A stretch of DNA of 64,000 nt from contig NZ_CP016447.1 of NCBI RefSeq assembly GCF_001714725.1, positions 186,001 through 250,000 of the forward strand, given 5' to 3'. Origin of the DNA: Acidovorax sp. RAC01 (GTDB lineage Bacteria > Pseudomonadota > Gammaproteobacteria > Burkholderiales > Burkholderiaceae_C). The notes below the pieces were generated by a model. The model searched no databases. It was not told the DNA's origin and saw nothing but the letters and a program-made list of their open reading frames with translations. The position numbers and the translations under genes are program-made. This document shows, piece after piece, positions 63,540 to 64,000 of this stretch (its first letter is position 1; every line of letters begins with the position of its first letter).

Positions 63540-63570
63540 TAAAAAACGCCCTGCAGTGCAGGGCGTTCTC
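63540..63570 (-). terminator. Rho-independent terminator
   Basis: AACGCCCTGCA and TGCAGGGCGTT (63545-63567) form an 11-bp stem with almost no loop; on the minus strand TTTTTT follows. It lies 90 bp past the stop of the MFS gene and probably ends its transcript; the stem may work for the plus strand too (CTCTT follows). Confidence 0.8.
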
Positions 63571-63605
63571 TTGCAGAGGCAGATTTCTAGCCTTTTAGGC
63601 CTCAG

Positions 63606-63647
63606 GCGCTTGCCTCATAAGCTTTAAAAGCTATCTTTTCGATAGCA
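63606..63647 (-). repeat. Dispersed palindromic element, intergenic copy
   Basis: In reverse orientation: GCGCTT box (63606-63611), spacer, GCTATCTTTTCGATAGC palindrome (63630-63646). It ends 8 bp from the MFS stop codon. Confidence 0.7.
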
Positions 63648-63654
63648 CATATCT

Positions 63655-64000
63655 TCAATCCCGCTGCTGCTCCACCATCCGGTTGATCCGCAGAGCACCC
63701 AGCGTGCAGACCACGCCCGACAGCAGGTACAGCGTGACGGCGCCCAGCCCGAACTTGGCCGACAGGCCCAGGGCGACCAGTGGCGCAAACGCCGCGCCAA
63801 TCATCCACGCGATGTCGGTGGAAAGTGCGGCGCCGGTGTAGCGGTAGCGCGCCGAGAAATTGGACGTCACGGTGCCCGATGCCTGCCCGTAAGACAGCCC
63901 CAGCAGCACAAAGCCGCTGATCAAAAAGATGTTGTTGCCCACGGTGCCGGCGTCCAGCAGCCAGGGCACCATCAGGCTGAACACGCCGATCAGCACGGCC
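63655..64000 (-). CDS. MFS transporter (MHS family), C-terminal part, runs off the window
   Basis: At least 115 residues of the C-terminal end: FLISGFVLLGLSYGQASGTV, SNFSARYRYTGAALSTDIAW and MIGAAFAPLVALGL are typical of MHS-type (metabolite:H+ symport) MFS proteins, followed by the last helix (AVTLYLLSGVVCTLGALRIN). The N-terminal part lies beyond the window. Substrate unknown. Confidence 0.85.
   Translation of the reverse strand, partial: AVLIGVFSLMVPWLLDAGTVGNNIFLISGFVLLGLSYGQASGTVTSNFSARYRYTGAALSTDIAWMIGAAFAPLVALGLSAKFGLGAVTLYLLSGVVCTLGALRINRMVEQQRD

Overview
The window reads as chromosomal DNA of a GC-rich betaproteobacterium of the order Burkholderiales, most likely family Comamonadaceae (Acidovorax-like). 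This rests on the protein families and gene neighbourhoods (cysS / L,D-transpeptidase / ppiA-ppiB / lpxH, accA-tilS beside tRNA-Ser, ribBA-ribH-nusB, ybgC-tolQRA, a Bug-type tripartite-tricarboxylate receptor), the strong G/C third-position bias and a high-copy short intergenic repeat. No species call is possible from sequence reading alone.

Layout. 1-4.5 kb: tRNA-Ser(GCT), a lysC 3' remnant, tilS, accA, a DNA glycosylase and cysS, all on the minus strand. 4.7-10 kb: a plus-strand envelope and folding cluster (TPR protein, L,D-transpeptidase, periplasmic and cytosolic cyclophilins, lpxH, mtfA). 10.4-13.7 kb: a lone homodimeric 2-oxoacid dehydrogenase E1 divergent from an Lrp-family regulator. 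13.7-19.2 kb: esterase, DOPA-dioxygenase-like protein, arfB, aroQ, a YYAPP-repeat exported protein and glnS. 19.2-22.5 kb: an AT-rich island holding a two-gene AAA-ATPase / DUF4435 defence pair (PARIS-like), with the ATPase gene split by an IS5-family element. 22.7-46 kb: mostly single housekeeping or accessory genes (toxin-antitoxin pair, M14-type hydrolases, phospholipase-D enzyme, M23 peptidase, pseudouridine synthases, transporters, DHH phosphoesterase, MgtC-like protein, rbgA). 46.2-51.7 kb: a compact catabolic cassette (Baeyer-Villiger-type monooxygenase, SDR, Bug receptor, alpha/beta hydrolase, Crp/Fnr regulator) bounded on one side by a decayed copy of the 3' part of gshA and on the other by intact gshA. 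51.9-55 kb: gshA, an SDR and a DUF427 protein. 55.07-55.5 kb: a non-coding array of three long repeats, each carrying a DnaA-box-like nonamer. 55.6-63 kb: methyltransferase, ferredoxin, riboflavin genes, nusB, an aminotransferase and ybgC-tolQRA. 63.0-63.5 kb: two 5'-truncated gene remnants meeting head to head. The window ends inside an MFS transporter gene.

Three observations stand out. First, a dispersed short element (an AT-rich palindrome of the TGCTAT..ATAGC type plus an AAGCGCT box) occurs about 14 times, mostly between genes but also inside reading frames (tilS, the E1 gene, ppiA, the glycosylase), where it is translated. Second, the PARIS-like defence pair is inactivated by an IS whose precise removal restores the reading frame. 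Third, the DnaA-box repeat array at 55.1-55.5 kb matches no family I recognise.

Functional links: ribBA-ribH-nusB and ybgC-tolQ-tolR-tolA look like overlapping transcription units. The cassette at 46.6-51 kb fits a path alcohol -> ketone (SDR) -> ester or lactone (BVMO) -> acid (hydrolase), with uptake by the Bug receptor; the substrate is unknown.
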